Source of the DNA: Fibrobacterota bacterium
Lineage (GTDB): Bacteria > Fibrobacterota > Chitinivibrionia > Chitinivibrionales > Chitinispirillaceae
Assembly: GCA_023436145.1 (NCBI GenBank)
Contig: JAEZKP010000048.1
Span: forward strand, 1-52,262
Direction of reading: 5' to 3'
Length of the DNA: 52,262 nt
The position numbers and the translations under genes were made by a program. Below the pieces are notes generated by a model. The model ran no database searches. It was not told the origin of the DNA and saw only the letters and a list, made by a program, of their open reading frames with translations. Numbering within the stretch: the stretch's first letter is position 1; every line of letters starts with the position of its first letter. Positions 1 through 9,229 of the stretch are shown piece after piece.

Positions 1-2
1 CT

Positions 3-498
3 GATGCACATCAGATTCCGCTTGAAAGTAATTCTGTTGATGGCGTGGTAATTCAGTTTGTGCTGGAACATGTATTAGAACCACAAAAAGTGGTCGATGA
101 AATTTACAGAGTTCTTAAAGATGATGCGATAGTATATGCTGAAACACCTTTTTTACAACAAGTACATGAAGGGGCTTTTGATTTTACACGATTTACAGAA
201 AGTGGGCACCGGTATTTATTCAGAAAATTCAGATTGCTGGACTCCGGGGTGATTGCAGGTGCAGGAACACATCTTCTCTGGTCGATAGAGTATTTTTTTT
301 CGGGGCCTTTTCCGTTCATGGAAAATTGGTAAAATTTTTAAATTAGGGTTATTCTGGCTGCAATATTTTGACAGTGTAATACCAGATAACTATAACATTG
401 ATGCTGCGGATTCAGTTTACTTCATGGGTAGAAAATCAGGTAATTCATTTGCTGCTAACCAGATGTACGAGTATTATAAAGGAGCAGATAAAAAATAA
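3..498 (+). pseudogene. Class I SAM-dependent methyltransferase, 3' part, frameshifted
   Basis: The reading frame is open from the left edge, so the 5' part lies outside the window. The first frame (3-332) encodes the second half of a Methyltransf_11-type fold: a D-G-V-V-I-Q-F-V-L-E-H strand, then an E-I-Y-R-V-L-K helix and a Y-A-E-T-P strand, as in small-molecule or sugar methyltransferases. It stops at 332, just after a run of eight T at 293-300. In the +1 frame from 301 the protein continues without interruption to a TAA at 496-498, with a family-like ending that contains DSVYFMGRK. Removing one T from the run restores one continuous protein. The substrate cannot be told. The lesion may be a sequencing error or a real slippage mutation; the intact downstream frame favours an error or a very recent event. 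Confidence 0.7.
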
Positions 499-1082
499 AA
501 CAGTATTTGTGCAGATCTGTTTTTTCATGCATAATTGAGATGAAACTTTTGCGAACGATTTTTCTCAAACTTTTCGATAATTTTTCAGTTTACCCATGAT
601 CATCTCTGGCTCTGGCGACCCGAAGTGTCGATCAGGTGTTCAAGGACAATCTGGTAGATGCTAATAAGGATTTCTACTACCAGTTAAAATTTCTTTTCAG
701 ATTTTGAAGGATCACAACTGTCTACCTGCCCAGCTACATGCCGGATTATTATACCTTTTCCCTGCAACCAGGTCTACCATTGCCCAACCGCAATTACTGC
801 AAACACAGCTACCCCTTTTCACTTATTTTGCGAATTTCTTTCTGTGTAGGAATTACAGATCAGTAAATATATCCATGGGCCTTTTGATCTGCCGACGTAA
901 TCAGCAGTCCAGTTTGTCATTTTGCGAAGGCATAACACTTTCTTCTCTGTTTTTCTTAATAGTTTACTTCCTGCGCACAATGACCAATAAAATATGCATT
1001 GGTGGAATGATTTTTGATAGCGATATTCTACCTATTGGAAATTTGAAAAAATATCCGAACCCAACCACAAAGGAGCATAAAA
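499..1082. other. Intergenic stretch with no supported gene
   Basis: About 580 bases separate the methyltransferase stop from the next ribosome-binding site. A plus-strand open frame at 704-1129 has no ribosome-binding site, has no recognisable domain and overlaps the start of the next gene. A 36-codon minus-strand frame near 709-820, rich in Cys, also lacks a convincing start. I see no RNA gene or repeat here. Confidence 0.5.
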
Positions 1083-1523
1083 GTGGGGAAAAAAAAAGGA
1101 CATCATTTAAAACACAGATCCGAATCTAACACCAGACTTCAAAATTCTAATCAGCCCATTAAAGCCAGCAGTATGTTGGCCATGAAAGAATTTTTTGAAG
1201 GGAACACTCCCCAAATCCCCATGCGCTCATTATTTCCTGCTGATTTTCGGTTTCCGCCGGTGGAATCCATGTCAGAAAAACAAATTACCAGAAAAGTTGA
1301 TAAGATCGAAGATATTTTATTTGCACACAACATCCACTTGGGCTTTTGTGAGAAAACCCCTGATAAATTAATTTACAAATACCTTATAACAGAAGTAATA
1401 CCCAAAGAAGAGATAGATGAAAAAGTATTTGAAGGTTGTTTTACTACATTCAATGGTTGCACAGGATGGTGTGAGGGCTGCTTTCAAAAAGATTATTGTG
1501 ATAATCAAGCAGATGATTGTTAA
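1083..1523 (+). CDS. Hypothetical protein with Cys-rich C terminus
   Basis: The start is a GTG at 1083, supported by a strong Shine-Dalgarno AAGGAG at 1070-1075, seven bases upstream. The 146-residue product has a basic, low-complexity N terminus (about residues 1-30, Lys/His/Arg/Asn-rich). A folded-looking middle follows, with an acidic helix around ITRKVDKIEDILF. It ends in a tight Cys cluster (GCFTTFNGCTGWCEGCF, then YCDNQADDC), with six Cys in about 28 residues. The pattern suggests a zinc-binding or disulfide-stabilised knuckle. There is no signal peptide or membrane segment, so it is probably cytoplasmic. It is a lone plus-strand gene followed by the convergent xylanase gene. I do not recognise the family and assign no function. 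Confidence 0.6.
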   Translation: MGKKKGHHLKHRSESNTRLQNSNQPIKASSMLAMKEFFEGNTPQIPMRSLFPADFRFPPVESMSEKQITRKVDKIEDILFAHNIHLGFCEKTPDKLIYKYLITEVIPKEEIDEKVFEGCFTTFNGCTGWCEGCFQKDYCDNQADDC

Positions 1524-1661
1524 TACCTCTTACATCTGCGATTAACTCCTCAATTGCAGCACTAATGAGTACTGTTGCCTTGTAATGAAATGCCAGCCCT
1601 CTCGGTAACCTCTTAAAAAGTTGAAAAGTAAAAGTATTTTTCGGGGTGCAATTCAATTAGT

Positions 1662-1686
1662 AAAAAAAGGGTGCATTACAGCACCC
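1662..1686 (-). terminator. Rho-independent terminator of the xylanase gene
   Basis: Read on the minus strand, a perfect six-base stem GGGTGC/GCACCC (1681-1686 with 1669-1674) and a six-base loop are followed directly by seven T (the A run at 1662-1668). It begins 18 bases after the xylanase stop codon. Confidence 0.85.
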
Positions 1687-1704
1687 ATTCTCAACCAGTA
1701 TCAG

Positions 1705-3402
1705 CTATCTCATTTGAACACTAATGCCAGAAAATATGTTATCATTTCCGGATTGAAGCCGGTAGATGTGACACCCGGCAGGTATGGCAACTCTTTGAAT
1801 GGTACGATCATCCGCCTTGATTGGAATACGTGAAATCAGTTTTCCGGAAAGTGAATAGATGGAAAGCTGCAGCGGAGAAGTGTTAGTCGTATTCAGTTTT
1901 ATTAGTTTGCCGTTTATTTCAACTGTTGCTGCAGACCGTGTTCTCTGCTGACGCACATTGACGATATCAAATTTTGAAGGATCCAGAGCAATAGTCTTTT
2001 TGGAAATTCCACCCGGCAGCAGCTCAATAGTGTCTGTCTGTGAACTTGTTCCTTTTTTGGTAGTAATAACATATGTACCCTGAAATCCCTTGAATTTACA
2101 CTTTCCTTCGGAGTCTGATTTAACCAGAGTATCGGTAGTCCAGAGTGTATCTTTAAGTTTTTTCCATCGTTTTCCAGTTTCTGTGGGTTTCAGATCCTGA
2201 TCCACCAGATAGCTTTTGAGGTCATCTCTCCAGAGTCGTCCCTGCCACCATATCCACAGGAGCATGCCACCGAAATCTTTACGGCTGTAAGCAAAGCGCA
2301 TCAGCTCTTCCATGAGATCAGCCGTATTTCCGGACTGATTCCAGTCAATTTCTGTAAACCAGAATTTCATGGAAGTGTCCTGTTCGAGATTGACACCTTG
2401 AGCAATCTTATTGACCAGACTCTCATAACCGGGATAGCTGCCATTAGCTTCACGGGAAACGAGATCCCCAAAATGTGCTTCCAGACCGATGATATCGATT
2501 TTAGCGTTTTTGGCTCCATTATTTATGTCTTTGATCATTTTGATGTATGCATCCTCATCGTGATTTCTCTCAATCACGTTATATTCGTTGACACACAATT
2601 TAACATCAGGATCGATGCTATCGGCCATTTCCAGTATCCAGTTGAATACTTCCGCACCATTGTTCTGGGTTTTACCTGTCCAGGTTGCCAACAGACCGGG
2701 GGTTTTCACAACACGAGAGCCATCATTATCGGTAGTAAAATGGATGATTTCATTTACCGCATCCCAGTGACTTACTCTCCCCTTAAAAAGGGTAACCAAA
2801 TCAGTAATGCGGGTAACCATTTCTCCAATGAATTCCTCTCTCTGGGTTGAAGAAAGAGTCTTTATTGTAGTAGATTCATCATCGGGGTGGTATGGACCAT
2901 ATGGCCGGGCGCAATAGGCCTGAAACTCTACCCGCTCATTCCAGAAAAGATTGTGGCCACGCACCTTCAATCCATTCGAAAGACACCACTGCACAATCGA
3001 ATCACCATCGCGATAGTCTCCAGGGGCGCATGGGATCCCACCAGTAGTGTCGTTATAATACCATTTCATCTCATTTTCCGGAGTACACCACTCAAAATAA
3101 TCCTTTACTGCAGCACCATATTTTTCTTTTCCAACTTTTACAAAACCGGAATCCCAACAGACCGCTCCCCCAAAACCGAAGTGATGCCTGATCAGTTTTG
3201 CTGTAACTGAAAAGCCGGTATCGGCTACTTCGATGTTGTTAAACTTGAATGAGATTTCGCAGTCACTCTTTCGTAACGAATCGATAGCCTTGTCGGTAGC
3301 ATCTTTGTAGGCCTGGGTAAGAGTTGCCCATGAAGAGAAAAAGAAACCCGTCATCAGAGCCAGCAGCCAGATGTTCCCAAAGTTGCGAACGGTGCATTTC
3401 AT
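1705..3402 (-). CDS. Secreted endo-1,4-beta-xylanase, GH10, with C-terminal sorting-like domain
   Basis: A secreted glycoside hydrolase predicted to cut internal beta-1,4 bonds in xylan. The ATG at 3402 is chosen because AGGAGG lies seven bases upstream; a TTG five codons further up contains that site. Residues 1-31 form a signal peptide. GH10 hallmarks are all present: the ENEMKW region (about 110), GHNLFWN (149-155), WDAVNE with the acid/base Glu218, GLEAHFG (306-312) and FTEIDW with the nucleophile Glu351. The catalytic domain ends near residue 420. A short beta-rich linker follows, then a final domain of about 60 residues (SIYSLSGKLISRI, AGCHIYRLQSG) that resembles the C-terminal sorting signals of type IX secretion substrates. 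The gene is monocistronic with its own terminator. The enzyme family is sure; the secretion route is inferred. Confidence 0.93.
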   Translation of the reverse strand: MKCTVRNFGNIWLLALMTGFFFSSWATLTQAYKDATDKAIDSLRKSDCEISFKFNNIEVADTGFSVTAKLIRHHFGFGGAVCWDSGFVKVGKEKYGAAVKDYFEWCTPENEMKWYYNDTTGGIPCAPGDYRDGDSIVQWCLSNGLKVRGHNLFWNERVEFQAYCARPYGPYHPDDESTTIKTLSSTQREEFIGEMVTRITDLVTLFKGRVSHWDAVNEIIHFTTDNDGSRVVKTPGLLATWTGKTQNNGAEVFNWILEMADSIDPDVKLCVNEYNVIERNHDEDAYIKMIKDINNGAKNAKIDIIGLEAHFGDLVSREANGSYPGYESLVNKIAQGVNLEQDTSMKFWFTEIDWNQSGNTADLMEELMRFAYSRKDFGGMLLWIWWQGRLWRDDLKSYLVDQDLKPTETGKRWKKLKDTLWTTDTLVKSDSEGKCKFKGFQGTYVITTKKGTSSQTDTIELLPGGISKKTIALDPSKFDIVNVRQQRTRSAATVEINGKLIKLNTTNTSPLQLSIYSLSGKLISRIPIKADDRTIQRVAIPAGCHIYRLQSGNDNIFSGISVQMR

Positions 3403-3656
3403 AGTACGCCTCCTCAATTAGAAACAGAAATAATACTTCCGGAACAGGCTCCCCGACAGTCCGGTCTTGTTTGAATAGAGAATATATTTTTTTTCGGTGT
3501 TGAGCACATTTAAAATTTAAGGCATTCCAGTAAATTTTGCCTAAGTTCGAAGCTTACATTTAAGATGATCTAAGTCAAATCAGTCTGTTAAACCGAGGGT
3601 TTTAAATTCAGAAGGAATAAGAAAATCTGGATCTTAAAGAGAATGTAGATAAGGAG

Positions 3657-3704
3657 AAAACCTGATATTCCTGGTGTGGGTATTAATTTCAGGATAACAG
3701 GTTT
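3657..3704 (-). terminator. Hairpin terminator after cysS
   Basis: Ten bases after the cysS stop, the arms AAACCTG (3658-3664) and CAGGTTT (3698-3704) pair. An inner helix TCCTG/CAGGA (3669-3673 with 3690-3694) sits beyond a small internal loop, and on the minus strand the stem is followed by TTTTCTCC. It is a plausible intrinsic terminator for the purM-cysS unit. The rest of the 3403-3713 gap is AT-rich upstream sequence for the xylanase gene, with nothing else I can support. Confidence 0.6.
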
Positions 3705-3713
3705 GCTGTGAGC

Positions 3714-5192
3714 TTAAGGTTTTATTACAATTTTCCGGGAGGTTTTACTACTGCTGCATTCAGTTCCGCCATCAGGTAAATCTTTAATGGAAACACCATC
3801 CTGGGCAAGACTGTTTCGAATCGCATCGGCAGTTTTGAAATCTTTAGCAGCACGCGCTTTCAAACGATCACCAATTCTCTGCACCAAATCAGCTGGGAAA
3901 TCTGAAGGGATCTCATTCTCTGCCTCAGAAGTATTGTTCGATAGTTTCAGATCGATGGCACTTTGCTTTGGAATGGAGGTAAGATTCAAACCAAGAATCA
4001 GATCAGCCCTCTTTACACATTCCGATTTAACCGCGACATCGATTTTTTCATCTTTCAGCAGGCTCCAGAATGCCGCCATAGCCCTGGGCATGTTAAGATC
4101 ATCGCAGATCGCTTCAAAAAAATCGCCAAGAGCATTGTCAACTTCCTGTTGTGATACAGATTTCGCATCGGCAGGTAATGAAGAAATCGTCTGATACAAA
4201 TTGGAAAGGCTGTGTGCAGAAGCTTCCAGACTCTCCCAGCTGAAAGTCAATGGGGAACGGTAATGTGCGGTAAAGCAAAACATCCGATATGCCAAAGGAG
4301 AAATTTTGGCCTCCTTAACCGTATCGAGTGTAATAAAATTACCACCAGATTTTGCCATCTTACCTTTATCCAGAACCAGAAACTCCCCATGCAGCCAGTA
4401 TTTTACAAATTTTTTACCTGTTGCAGCTTCTGATTGAGCAATTTCGTTGGAATGGTGTACGCGGATATGATCTGAACCGCCACAATGGATATCGATAGGC
4501 TGTGGTAAATATGCCAGGGACATTGCGCTGCATTCTATATGCCAGCCTGGAAAACCTATTCCCCACGGGCTTTCCCATTCCATCTGACGTTTACGATCGG
4601 TAGGCGAAAATTTCCATAAGGCGAAATCTGTGACACACCTTTTTTCACCCATGTCCACCCTCTCACCAGCACGGAGGCTTTGCGGGTCCAGATGTGCAAA
4701 ATCGCAATAGGTCGGAAAAACTGAAGTATCAAAATAGATTCCATCGGAGGTTTTATACGTAAACCCACGTTTCTCGAGTTCCTCAATTAAATGAATCATT
4801 TGAGGAATATGATCAGTAGCTTTAGGCCACAGATCAGGATTGAGGATATTAAGATCTGCAATGTTTTCTTTAAATTTTCCGGTAAAAATAGAGGCAATAT
4901 CCCAGACAGTTTTCCCCTCTCTGAGAGCACCCTTTTCCATTTTATCTTCACCGGTGTCCTCATCGGAGGTGAGATGACCGACATCGGTAATGTTCATCAC
5001 ATGCTTTACTTTGTATCCAACAGCAAGGAGTGTTCTTTTGAGAATATCCTCAAAAACATAGGTTCGCAAATTACCTATATGAGCATAGTTATATACAGTT
5101 GGACCGCAACAGTACATGCCAACAGGATCGTTGCAAGGTTCAAAAAGTTCTTTGGAACGGCTGGCAGTATTATACAGGTACAACTTTTTCAT
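3714..5192 (-). CDS. cysS: Cysteinyl-tRNA synthetase
   Basis: A class I aminoacyl-tRNA synthetase that charges tRNA-Cys in the cytoplasm. The 492-residue length is close to that of other bacterial CysRS proteins. The N-terminal Rossmann domain begins with CCGPTVYNYAHIGN: Cys29 is a zinc ligand and HIGN (38-41) is the HIGH-type motif. The other zinc ligands are visible as Cys221, His246 and Glu250 around the GGSDHIRVHH segment. The second signature is KMAKS (278-282), a common variant of KMSKS. The C-terminal DALR-type helical domain follows from about residue 330. The start codon directly abuts the purM stop (TAA at 5195-5193, ATG at 5192), so the two genes are almost certainly cotranscribed and translationally coupled. 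Function is secure. Confidence 0.97.
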   Translation of the reverse strand: MKKLYLYNTASRSKELFEPCNDPVGMYCCGPTVYNYAHIGNLRTYVFEDILKRTLLAVGYKVKHVMNITDVGHLTSDEDTGEDKMEKGALREGKTVWDIASIFTGKFKENIADLNILNPDLWPKATDHIPQMIHLIEELEKRGFTYKTSDGIYFDTSVFPTYCDFAHLDPQSLRAGERVDMGEKRCVTDFALWKFSPTDRKRQMEWESPWGIGFPGWHIECSAMSLAYLPQPIDIHCGGSDHIRVHHSNEIAQSEAATGKKFVKYWLHGEFLVLDKGKMAKSGGNFITLDTVKEAKISPLAYRMFCFTAHYRSPLTFSWESLEASAHSLSNLYQTISSLPADAKSVSQQEVDNALGDFFEAICDDLNMPRAMAAFWSLLKDEKIDVAVKSECVKRADLILGLNLTSIPKQSAIDLKLSNNTSEAENEIPSDFPADLVQRIGDRLKARAAKDFKTADAIRNSLAQDGVSIKDLPDGGTECSSSKTSRKIVIKP

Positions 5193-6230
5193 TTAAAACT
5201 CCAGAACCACTTTGCCAGCACCATTGCTGATAGTGCCTATCACCACCGGTTCAAATGACTCGATCTCTTTAGCGGACATCACAGTGTCAGCCAGTTCAGG
5301 CTTTACTGCAAGTACCAGTCCGATACCCATGTTGAAAGTATGATACATCTCTTCATTTTCGACATTACCGGTCTTCTGAAGCCAGCGGAAAATCGGGTCC
5401 GGCTCCCAGGCGGCAGTGGTTATGATAGCATTACAGTTTTGAGGAAGAATTCTATCGACATTGTCCTGAAAACCTCCACCGGTCAGGTGTGCACACCCTT
5501 TGATCAAATCTTTGTCCATGAGTTTAAGCACCGAACTGTAAGCTCTGTGTGGACGGAGAAGTTCCTGCGCGAAGGATTTTCCGGTCATTTCAAAGATGTC
5601 GCTGTAACTTTTCCCGGCCACCTCTTTCACAATTTTACGGGCCAGACTGTAACCATTGGTATGGAGTCCATTGGAACGCAACCCGATAAGAACATCACCG
5701 GGAACAATGGTGCTGCCATCGATGATTTTATCCTTTTCCACAACACCGACTATGCATCCCACCAGATCGTATTCACCTTTTTTATACATATCCGGCATTT
5801 CAGCAGTTTCTCCGCCTATAAGGACACAACCTCCAGCTTTACAGGCGACAGTGAGACCAGACACAATCTGCTCAGCCACCTCCGGCACCAGCTTATGTAT
5901 CCCTATGTAGTCCAGAAAAAACAGAGGTCTTGCCCCCAATACCAGAATATCATCAATACAATGGTTCACGATATCCTGACCGATAGTGTCATGAATTCCT
6001 GATTCGAAGGCGATCATAACCTTGGTTCCCACACTGTCGGTGGAGGAAACCAATACCGGATTTTTCATAGAAGAAAAACTGCTTATATCAAACATACCGC
6101 CGAACTGTCCGAATTTTCCCACAACCGAGCTGTTGTAAGTGGAACTGACCAGCTCTCCAATACGGACCTTTGTTTTATTCCATACGGATACGTCAACTCC
6201 TGCATCCGAATAACGCAATGGTTTTGCCAT
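5193..6230 (-). CDS. purM: Phosphoribosylformylglycinamidine cyclo-ligase (AIR synthetase)
   Basis: Catalyses the fifth step of purine synthesis, the ATP-dependent closure of FGAM to AIR. The family start MAKPLRYSDAGVDV fixes the ATG at 6230; forty in-frame codons further upstream encode unrelated hydrophobic sequence and are excluded. The resulting 345 residues match PurM length. Landmarks are the glycine-rich GGETAEMPDMY loop near residue 150, the DLVGCIVG strand, and the HLTGGGFQDNV motif in the C-terminal half, all typical of the PurM/PurL ATP-binding superfamily. It is the first gene of a two-gene unit with cysS. purL lies about 22 kb away on the same strand, so the pathway is dispersed. 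Only a weak GGAA ribosome-binding site is visible. Confidence 0.96.
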   Translation of the reverse strand: MAKPLRYSDAGVDVSVWNKTKVRIGELVSSTYNSSVVGKFGQFGGMFDISSFSSMKNPVLVSSTDSVGTKVMIAFESGIHDTIGQDIVNHCIDDILVLGARPLFFLDYIGIHKLVPEVAEQIVSGLTVACKAGGCVLIGGETAEMPDMYKKGEYDLVGCIVGVVEKDKIIDGSTIVPGDVLIGLRSNGLHTNGYSLARKIVKEVAGKSYSDIFEMTGKSFAQELLRPHRAYSSVLKLMDKDLIKGCAHLTGGGFQDNVDRILPQNCNAIITTAAWEPDPIFRWLQKTGNVENEEMYHTFNMGIGLVLAVKPELADTVMSAKEIESFEPVVIGTISNGAGKVVLEF

Positions 6231-6491
6231 AGATGTAGATTTCCGTTTAAAATTATGAAAGTATTCCCAATGAATGAATAACGGGGACAAAAAAACAATT
6301 ATAAACTGTCTGAGCGATTCACAGGAATGCACTGATAGTATATAACTCAATAATATAGATCAGGGGCTAAATAGAGTCAACCAGAGTAGTCAGAGATCAG
6401 CAGCAGTCGCAGGCAATTAAAAGAGGAAAATTTTGGAGGCTGGCAAAGAGAACTTCCAGCCTTGAGAAAGATGATACTGAAAATTGTATTA

Positions 6492-7312
6492 TCACTTTCT
6501 TACTGGTTCTTTGTATATGACAAGTCCGAATGGATGGCTGCTTTTTATCTTTCCGATTCTTGCACCGCTAATCGAATAGAACTCACCTGCATCTTTACCG
6601 GATATTTGATTTGCAAAGCGAATCTTAAAGCTCTGATTATTAACCGGTAATTTGTTGTACTCTGTTTTTTTTATATCGATTATAACTTCACTGAAATCCA
6701 GAGATCCATCATTCTGCAGATACCAATCTATTTGTAACCCAGACATTATCGTAAATTCTTCCGGTCTTCCACTACATGCATCTGAGACGGTGGTATCAAC
6801 ATTGTCGATAATAGCCAGAACATATTTCCCGCTCTGAGTAGAGATAATAAATGACGGTGGGTTATCATATTTATAGGATTCTTTATAGAATTCGAAAAAT
6901 GGTATATAACAACACTTTTTATTATCGATTACACGAACTGTATAAATTCTGGTGAATTCCAGAGTGTCGGAAATATCAAGCGGTCTTTTAAAGTTAACTA
7001 ATGAAACATCCTTCTTCATGAGATAAAACGGATGGCAAGCACCAATGCCTACAAAGGGGCTGCAGGGACATGAACATACTGGAAAATTAGAGGCTTTAAG
7101 AATTATGTCCCCAGGCAGGCTAGCTGATGTGCATGCATAAAAAGGGCCATCAGAATTTTCCCTTCTACAATTGTCTTGTTACCTGATTCAAATTCGAAAT
7201 GTATCCCTTTGAATCTCCATAACACATCAATATCCAGTGTGTCAGTTTTATGCAGCAATTCTCCAAATGCCGGTAATGCAATAAAAATGTACAGCAAAAG
7301 TCCTTTAAACAT
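6492..7312 (-). pseudogene. Secreted protein with C-terminal sorting-like tail, interrupted by a frameshift
   Basis: Two minus-strand frames belong to one gene. The upstream frame (7312-7103) starts with a signal peptide (MFKGLLLYIFIALPAFG) and a beta-rich segment up to KTIVEGK. From about 7155 the protein continues in the next frame through a Cys-rich stretch (ACTSASLPGD, then VCSCPCSPF) and joins the downstream frame (7019-6492) without a stop. A single missing base in the short A run near 7155-7160 explains the break. Repaired, the product has about 273 residues. Its end (FYSISGARIGKIK, then FGLVIYK) resembles the sorting-like tail of the xylanase in this window. I do not recognise the middle domain. 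It may be a real pseudogene or a base-calling error. Confidence 0.6.
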
Positions 7313-7651
7313 AATCCCTCCTTTTTTGAATCATACCGGTTAGGATTGTATTACAGGGTGAAGTATGCTGTTTTAACAATCCTGCAGAGATCACTTCTTT
7401 AAAGAAGTAATACTAAGCTTCAAATGTCAATATATAATATATCTTAAGTGTGTATAAAAAACCATTTTCAGGAGGCTGTAAATAAAAATTTTTTTATCTA
7501 TAATAGAAAACCCATTCTTATCACTTCCATTACCAAGGAGAGGAAAATTTCAGTTCCTGTTCAAAATGCTCCAAACCCGTCATTGGCCGGGTTGTTTTAT
7601 CTTGCATTCATATCCAAAAATTCAAGGAAAAGACATATTCCAGTTCTCATG
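7313..7651. other. Intergenic stretch without a supported gene
   Basis: This AT-rich gap lies between the frameshifted secreted-protein gene and the 3' end of the helicase gene. It should hold the promoter of the former; a TA-rich segment near 7428-7445 is the best candidate. No convincing coding frame, RNA or terminator is seen. Confidence 0.4.
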
Positions 7652-9157
7652 CTAAAGCAATTTTAAAAGCCGTGACTGCTGAAAACTCTTTCTCCTCCCG
7701 TACACCAGTTTGTTTTTTGCATGTAAAAAATAGAGATACTTTTGTGCTCTGGTGATTGCAACATAAAACAGGCGTTTTTCCTCTTCCCAGTCACATTCAA
7801 TAGTACTCTTTTTGCCACATTTGAAAAGGGCCGAAATAAACTCTGGCAATGAACCAATTCTTTTGCTTTTAATAAGACGGTAACTGGGAAACACACTCTC
7901 TTCCATATCACAGAGAAATACAACCGGGAATTCCAGTCCCTTGCTGCGATGTACTGTCAGAAGCTGTGGGTGTTCAGAATAACCAGTCATTTTCTTTAAC
8001 TGTGAATCAACCCAATCCAGAGTTTGATTAACTCTGAAAAGTAGCACCATGTCCTTTACAGGTATGCTATTTTTCCTGTTAATGCAAACCGAAGTTGACA
8101 TCACCCAGGAGATCAGTTTTTCCATGTTTTCAAAACGGTGTACAGAAGGTTTCATGATATTGTCTTTTCTGGTGTATCTGGCAGAGATGAGAACTTTTCT
8201 GTATGCTGGATCTTTATCTAAAAACAGCCGGTTTGCAGTGTCCAGGATTACCGGAACGCTGCGATAATTGGTCTGAAGCTTAAGGATTTTCGCCCCCCTG
8301 AAGTAATCACAGAATTCGATAGTAGGGAGGATATCTGCTCCCCGAAAACCATAAATAGCCTGATCATCATCGCCAACTGCAAAAAGTGAACTTCCAGTGG
8401 CCAGTAAACAATTGAGCAGTTTTATCTGCAGCGGATTTGTATCCTGGAATTCATCTACCAGAACTGCATCAAAACGCAGTGCATATGTTTTTGCCAATGA
8501 GGGGTTATCTTTGAATAGCTGCATGAGCCCGGTAATCAAATCGGAAAAATCCCAAACACCTTTATCACGTTTAAGTTTTTCCAGACGATCTGAGATTTGT
8601 TTAAGAATCAGCTTCTGATCATCAGATAGAAATGTCTGTTTTTCTGGGAAGACCGATCTCTGGGAAAGCAGTGAATCCAATGTGAGCAGATCAGCTTTAA
8701 GAGCATCTCTTTCAATTTTACTGCTTATCTGCGCCAACAATTCGAGGCGTTGTCGTTCGGAAAGTAACCGTGGCATCTGTGAGTAACCTATTCTACAAAA
8801 ATTAAGATGACCATCAACAGTTTCGGAAAGTACGCGCAAACCCAGACCATGGAAAGTGGTGATTAAAGGAAGTTTTTGCTGGTTTTTAATTCCATCCAAA
8901 ACGGAAACTCTGGAAACCATCTCTTCTGCAGCTTTGCGAGTAAAGGTAAGTGCACAGATTCGTGATGCAGCGATACCAGAGAGCACACAGAAAGCGATCC
9001 GTTTTGTGAGTACAGTAGTTTTACCACAACCAGCTCCGGCAAGAACCAGTGTGTGTGAGTCGGAAGTGGCAGTAACTGCCATTTTCTGTTCCTGGTTGAG
9101 TCCTTTTAGAAGAGATTCTAAGTGGAGGTTATTATTAACATTCATACAAGTGGTCAA
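7652..9157 (-). CDS. UvrD/Rep-type superfamily 1 DNA helicase, compact form
   Basis: A predicted 3'-5' ATP-dependent DNA helicase for repair or replication restart. All SF1 motifs are readable: Walker A GAGCGKTT (41-48), motif Ia ALTFTRKAAEEM, motif II VDEFQDTNP, motif III GDDDQAIYGFRG, motif IV LQTNYRS, motif V TVHRSKGLEF and motif VI FYVAITRAQ. At 501 residues it is about 200 shorter than UvrD, Rep or PcrA. The shortfall sits mainly between motifs IV and V, where the mobile 2B subdomain should be, and at the C terminus. The start is uncertain: a TTG at 9157 has AAGGA five bases upstream, whereas the in-frame ATG at 9145 is too far from it. It stands alone on the minus strand. Confidence 0.88.
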   Translation of the reverse strand: MTTCMNVNNNLHLESLLKGLNQEQKMAVTATSDSHTLVLAGAGCGKTTVLTKRIAFCVLSGIAASRICALTFTRKAAEEMVSRVSVLDGIKNQQKLPLITTFHGLGLRVLSETVDGHLNFCRIGYSQMPRLLSERQRLELLAQISSKIERDALKADLLTLDSLLSQRSVFPEKQTFLSDDQKLILKQISDRLEKLKRDKGVWDFSDLITGLMQLFKDNPSLAKTYALRFDAVLVDEFQDTNPLQIKLLNCLLATGSSLFAVGDDDQAIYGFRGADILPTIEFCDYFRGAKILKLQTNYRSVPVILDTANRLFLDKDPAYRKVLISARYTRKDNIMKPSVHRFENMEKLISWVMSTSVCINRKNSIPVKDMVLLFRVNQTLDWVDSQLKKMTGYSEHPQLLTVHRSKGLEFPVVFLCDMEESVFPSYRLIKSKRIGSLPEFISALFKCGKKSTIECDWEEEKRLFYVAITRAQKYLYFLHAKNKLVYGRRKSFQQSRLLKLL

Positions 9158-9229
9158 TTTTTCCTTATGTAATCGGAACGGAAAATATTTTTCTGTAAAA
9201 ATGCAGCAAAACTTATACTCAAAAGAAAA

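Noticed and set aside
709..820. Short Cys-containing minus-strand frame
   Set aside because: Only about 36 codons, with an unsupported GTG start; no family recognised.
704..1129. Plus-strand open frame of 141 codons
   Set aside because: No ribosome-binding site, no domain, odd composition, and it overlaps the well-supported gene starting at 1083.
3714..5192. KMAKS instead of KMSKS in CysRS
   Set aside because: A known, tolerated variant of the signature; not a sign of inactivity.
7448..7666. Plus-strand frame in the gap after the frameshifted gene
   Set aside because: No start signal, no similarity pattern; it runs into the 3' end of the helicase gene.
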